Of a stretch of 64,000 nucleotides of DNA, positions 62,330 to 64,000 are shown piece after piece (positions within the stretch are counted from its first letter, which is position 1; each line of letters begins with the position of its first letter). A model generated the notes under the pieces. That model was not told where the DNA came from. It made no database searches and was given only the letters and a program-made list of their open reading frames with translations. The stretch is from positions 1,302,001 through 1,366,000 of the forward strand of contig NZ_CP060010.1 of the NCBI RefSeq assembly GCF_017798205.1. Reading direction: 5' to 3'. Made by a program: the position numbers and the translations under genes. The stretch is from Cognatishimia activa (GTDB taxonomy: Bacteria; Pseudomonadota; Alphaproteobacteria; Rhodobacterales; Rhodobacteraceae).

Positions 62330-63082
62330 TTAGGCGCGCGCCTCAAGTCGCATGCCAGAGCTGGTCAGCGCCGGAATTGGGGTCACATCGTCCAGAACAT
62401 CTGGGGCGCTCAGCTTATAGCCGCGACCGTGGATGGTCTCGATATACTGCGCGCCGGTGTCAGCCGCCGAGGCGATTTTCTTGCGCAACTTACAGATGTA
62501 AACGTCGATCACCTTGTCAAAAGGCTGATCTGCGCTCATGCCATAGACCGCATCGTAGATGGCGTTCTTGGAAATCACCTTGTTCGAGTTCAGCGCTAGG
62601 TGCTGGAAAATCGAATGTTCGCGCTTGGACAGCTTGATACGGGTGCCCGAAACTATTGGGTCGCGACCGTCAAAGAAGGCGGTGACTTCGCCGACGCTGA
62701 TGCTTTCGGCAGCGTGGCCGTGGAAGCGACGCACGATAGAATTGATCCGCGACAGCACTTCGCCACCTTTGATCGGGCTGACGATCACGTCGTCTGCACC
62801 GCGATCCAAAGCGGCTGCGGTGTCCGCAGAATTCCGGAAATCCCGCAGGATTATCAAGGGGTTCTCGCATCCTGCATGACGCACCGCGCGGATTTGGCGG
62901 TGGGTGTTCACAGATTCTCCGATCAGAATGGCGCGATGTTCGCTGCCCGTCTGAGTCAAAGGCGCAAGGCCCGTTTCAAAAAATTCTTCGCCCACAAAGA
63001 GAGGTTGCAGACCCGCGTTTTCCAACTCGGATGCTAGTGATGCTCGACGTTTCTCTCGTGGCTCATAAACATAGGCGCGCAT
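62330..63082 (-). CDS. CtrA-like winged-helix regulator with degenerate receiver
   Basis: The 250-residue protein has a receiver-like first half and an OmpR-type winged helix (LSKREHSIFQHLALNSNKVISKNAIYDAVYG, then IDVYICKLRKKIA, IETIHGRGYKL). The DNA-binding half closely resembles that of CtrA, so it may recognise a TTAA-type site. The acceptor position reads ILIGESV, so the phospho-Asp is absent. The ATG at 63082 follows GGAGG. It faces flgI across a gap holding a CtrA-type box, which may be its own target. A homolog of flagellar regulator FtcR or a CtrA paralog. Confidence 0.85.
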   Translation of the reverse strand: MRAYVYEPREKRRASLASELENAGLQPLFVGEEFFETGLAPLTQTGSEHRAILIGESVNTHRQIRAVRHAGCENPLIILRDFRNSADTAAALDRGADDVIVSPIKGGEVLSRINSIVRRFHGHAAESISVGEVTAFFDGRDPIVSGTRIKLSKREHSIFQHLALNSNKVISKNAIYDAVYGMSADQPFDKVIDVYICKLRKKIASAADTGAQYIETIHGRGYKLSAPDVLDDVTPIPALTSSGMRLEARA

Positions 63083-63172
63083 AGCGTCCTCCGTTCCTGC
63101 CATTTTTGTTATTCTTGACGGCTAGCAAGGATTAACCAGCCGTTCAACTATAAAAAGAATAAATCACAAAGA

Positions 63173-63187
63173 TTAAAACGTAGTTAA
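63173..63187. promoter_or_regulatory. CtrA-type binding site in the flgI/regulator divergent gap
   Basis: TTAA-AACGTAG-TTAA, a perfect TTAA-N7-TTAA box, 42 bp before the flgI ATG and 91 bp before the regulator ATG. Confidence 0.65.
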
Positions 63188-63228
63188 AACAGTCAATTGC
63201 AAAGATAGTATGGACGAGGCAAAGATAA

Positions 63229-64000
63229 ATGGTTAAAGTGTCCTTGGGCATAGAGGCAAAAATATCTATGGAGCAGTACCATAAACTCTTCTGGCCCCGA
63301 GCAGGTGTACTACTATGCGCATTGATCTTGGCGGGGTCAGTGTTTGGGGTGTCAGTGGCGAAGGCCGACGTTCGCATCAAGGATATTGCGAGCTTTGAAG
63401 GCGTGCGAGAGAACCATTTGATCGGCTATGGGCTGGTCGTGGGTCTTTTGGGCACGGGCGACAAGATGGCGAATTCTCCGTTCACACGTGAAAGCGTGCG
63501 GGGGATGCTTGAGCGTCTCGGTGTAGCCAATATTGACGCCAACCTGCTGCAGACCAAAAACACCGCGGCGGTGATGGTGACGGCGAAACTTCCGCCGTTT
63601 TCCCGTCGCGGTGCTCCCATTGATGTCACCGTAAGTTCCCTCGGAGATTCGACCAGCCTGCGGGGAGGTACGCTGTTGGTTACGCCTCTGGCTGGGGCTG
63701 ACGGCGAGGTTTATGCGGTCGCCCAAGGCGCCGTCGCGGTTTCGGGCTTTCGCGCCGAAGGGGCGGGTGCGACCTTGACCGAAGGTGTGCCGACCATCGC
63801 CCGTATTGACAACGGCGCGATCGTGGAACGCGAAGTCGGGTTTAGTCTGGATCAGATGAAATCTGTGCGCGTCGCTTTGCGGACACCTGATTTCACTACC
63901 GCCACCCGCGTGCGAGATGTTGTGAACACGGAATTGGGCGCTCAATTCGCCGAAGTTCTGGACCCTGGCACCATCGAAGTCGCCATCGCGAGCAAAACCA
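63229..64000 (+). CDS. flgI: Flagellar P-ring protein FlgI, partial
   Basis: The frame runs to the right edge, giving the first 257 residues of FlgI. A signal peptide (about residues 24-46, ending SVAKA) precedes ADVRIKDIASFEGVRENHLIGYGLVVGL, followed by family motifs TKNTAAVMVTAKLPPFSRRG and DVTVSSLGDSTSLRGGTLLVTPL. FlgI forms the periplasmic P ring. The first in-frame ATG is 63229 (GAGG ten bases upstream); ATG 63268 is also possible and would give a shorter signal peptide. The C-terminal part lies outside. Confidence 0.95.
   Translation, partial: MVKVSLGIEAKISMEQYHKLFWPRAGVLLCALILAGSVFGVSVAKADVRIKDIASFEGVRENHLIGYGLVVGLLGTGDKMANSPFTRESVRGMLERLGVANIDANLLQTKNTAAVMVTAKLPPFSRRGAPIDVTVSSLGDSTSLRGGTLLVTPLAGADGEVYAVAQGAVAVSGFRAEGAGATLTEGVPTIARIDNGAIVEREVGFSLDQMKSVRVALRTPDFTTATRVRDVVNTELGAQFAEVLDPGTIEVAIASKT

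Noticed and set aside
62330-63082. Identification of this regulator as CtrA itself
   Set aside because: The N-terminal half differs from CtrA and lacks the phospho-Asp; only the winged helix is CtrA-like.
1-64000. CRISPR arrays, insertion sequences or rRNA genes
   Set aside because: No regularly spaced identical repeats, no transposase motifs and no rRNA sequence were seen on either strand.

Overview
The window looks like chromosomal DNA of a marine alphaproteobacterium of the Roseobacter group (Rhodobacterales). The evidence is the regB-senC-regA redox locus followed by ahcY, a Mic60-type gene next to hemD and hemY, a MucR-family regulator, a roseobacter-style flagellar cluster with CtrA-type binding sites, and dense operons with ATGA and TAATG junctions.

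Layout. 1-2900 (minus): a cell-wall-recycling-type kinase cut by the left edge, tsaE, and a PAS-only membrane protein. 2993-5764: the RegB/RegA redox two-component pair with SenC. 5822-9554: an HD hydrolase and two GNAT genes, a small exported protein, and ahcY. 9606-12406: an AT-richer Fic gene behind three imperfect repeats, then a PhyH-type oxygenase/HD-domain pair. 12629-16373: DUF2853, DUF1761, then tsaD-gpsA-yciI-EVE. 16430-20116: hemD, a Mic60-like gene, hemY and tRNA-Thr(CGT). 20117-21265: about 850 bp without a gene, then a broken yciI gene. 21266-28744: an accessory block of two cytoplasmic sulfatases, a metallo-beta-lactamase-fold hydrolase, a MarR regulator and a complete tripartite tricarboxylate-type (Tct) transporter. 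29469-37922: a polyol (sorbitol/mannitol-type) ABC transporter with a mannitol-type dehydrogenase and an AraC regulator, then a DUF1446/DUF4387 pair. 38380-43762: a phosphorelay block (receiver plus degenerate GGDEF, Hpt, a large sensor kinase, a lone receiver). 43759-64000: flagellar genes: a FliJ-like gene, motA, motB, mucR, fliK, flgD, fliL-like, flgH, flgA, flgG, flgF, flgE, flgK, flgL and flgI (cut by the right edge), interleaved with genes of unknown function and two OmpR-type regulators whose receiver domains appear to lack the phospho-accepting aspartate.

How the parts relate. Five perfect TTAA-N7-TTAA sequences, the CtrA box, lie between genes: upstream of the PAS-only gene, the receiver/GGDEF gene, the Hpt-kinase operon, fliK-flgD, and in the flgI/regulator divergent gap. 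This ties the phosphorelay, the flagellum and possibly the PAS protein to one CtrA-type regulon. The sulfatase block reads as a self-contained import-and-desulfation module of unknown substrate, with two operator-like palindromes exactly 20 bp apart between its divergent halves. It and the CtrA-linked phosphorelay are the best candidates for undescribed biology here.

All assignments come from reading motifs and context by eye; no database search was run.
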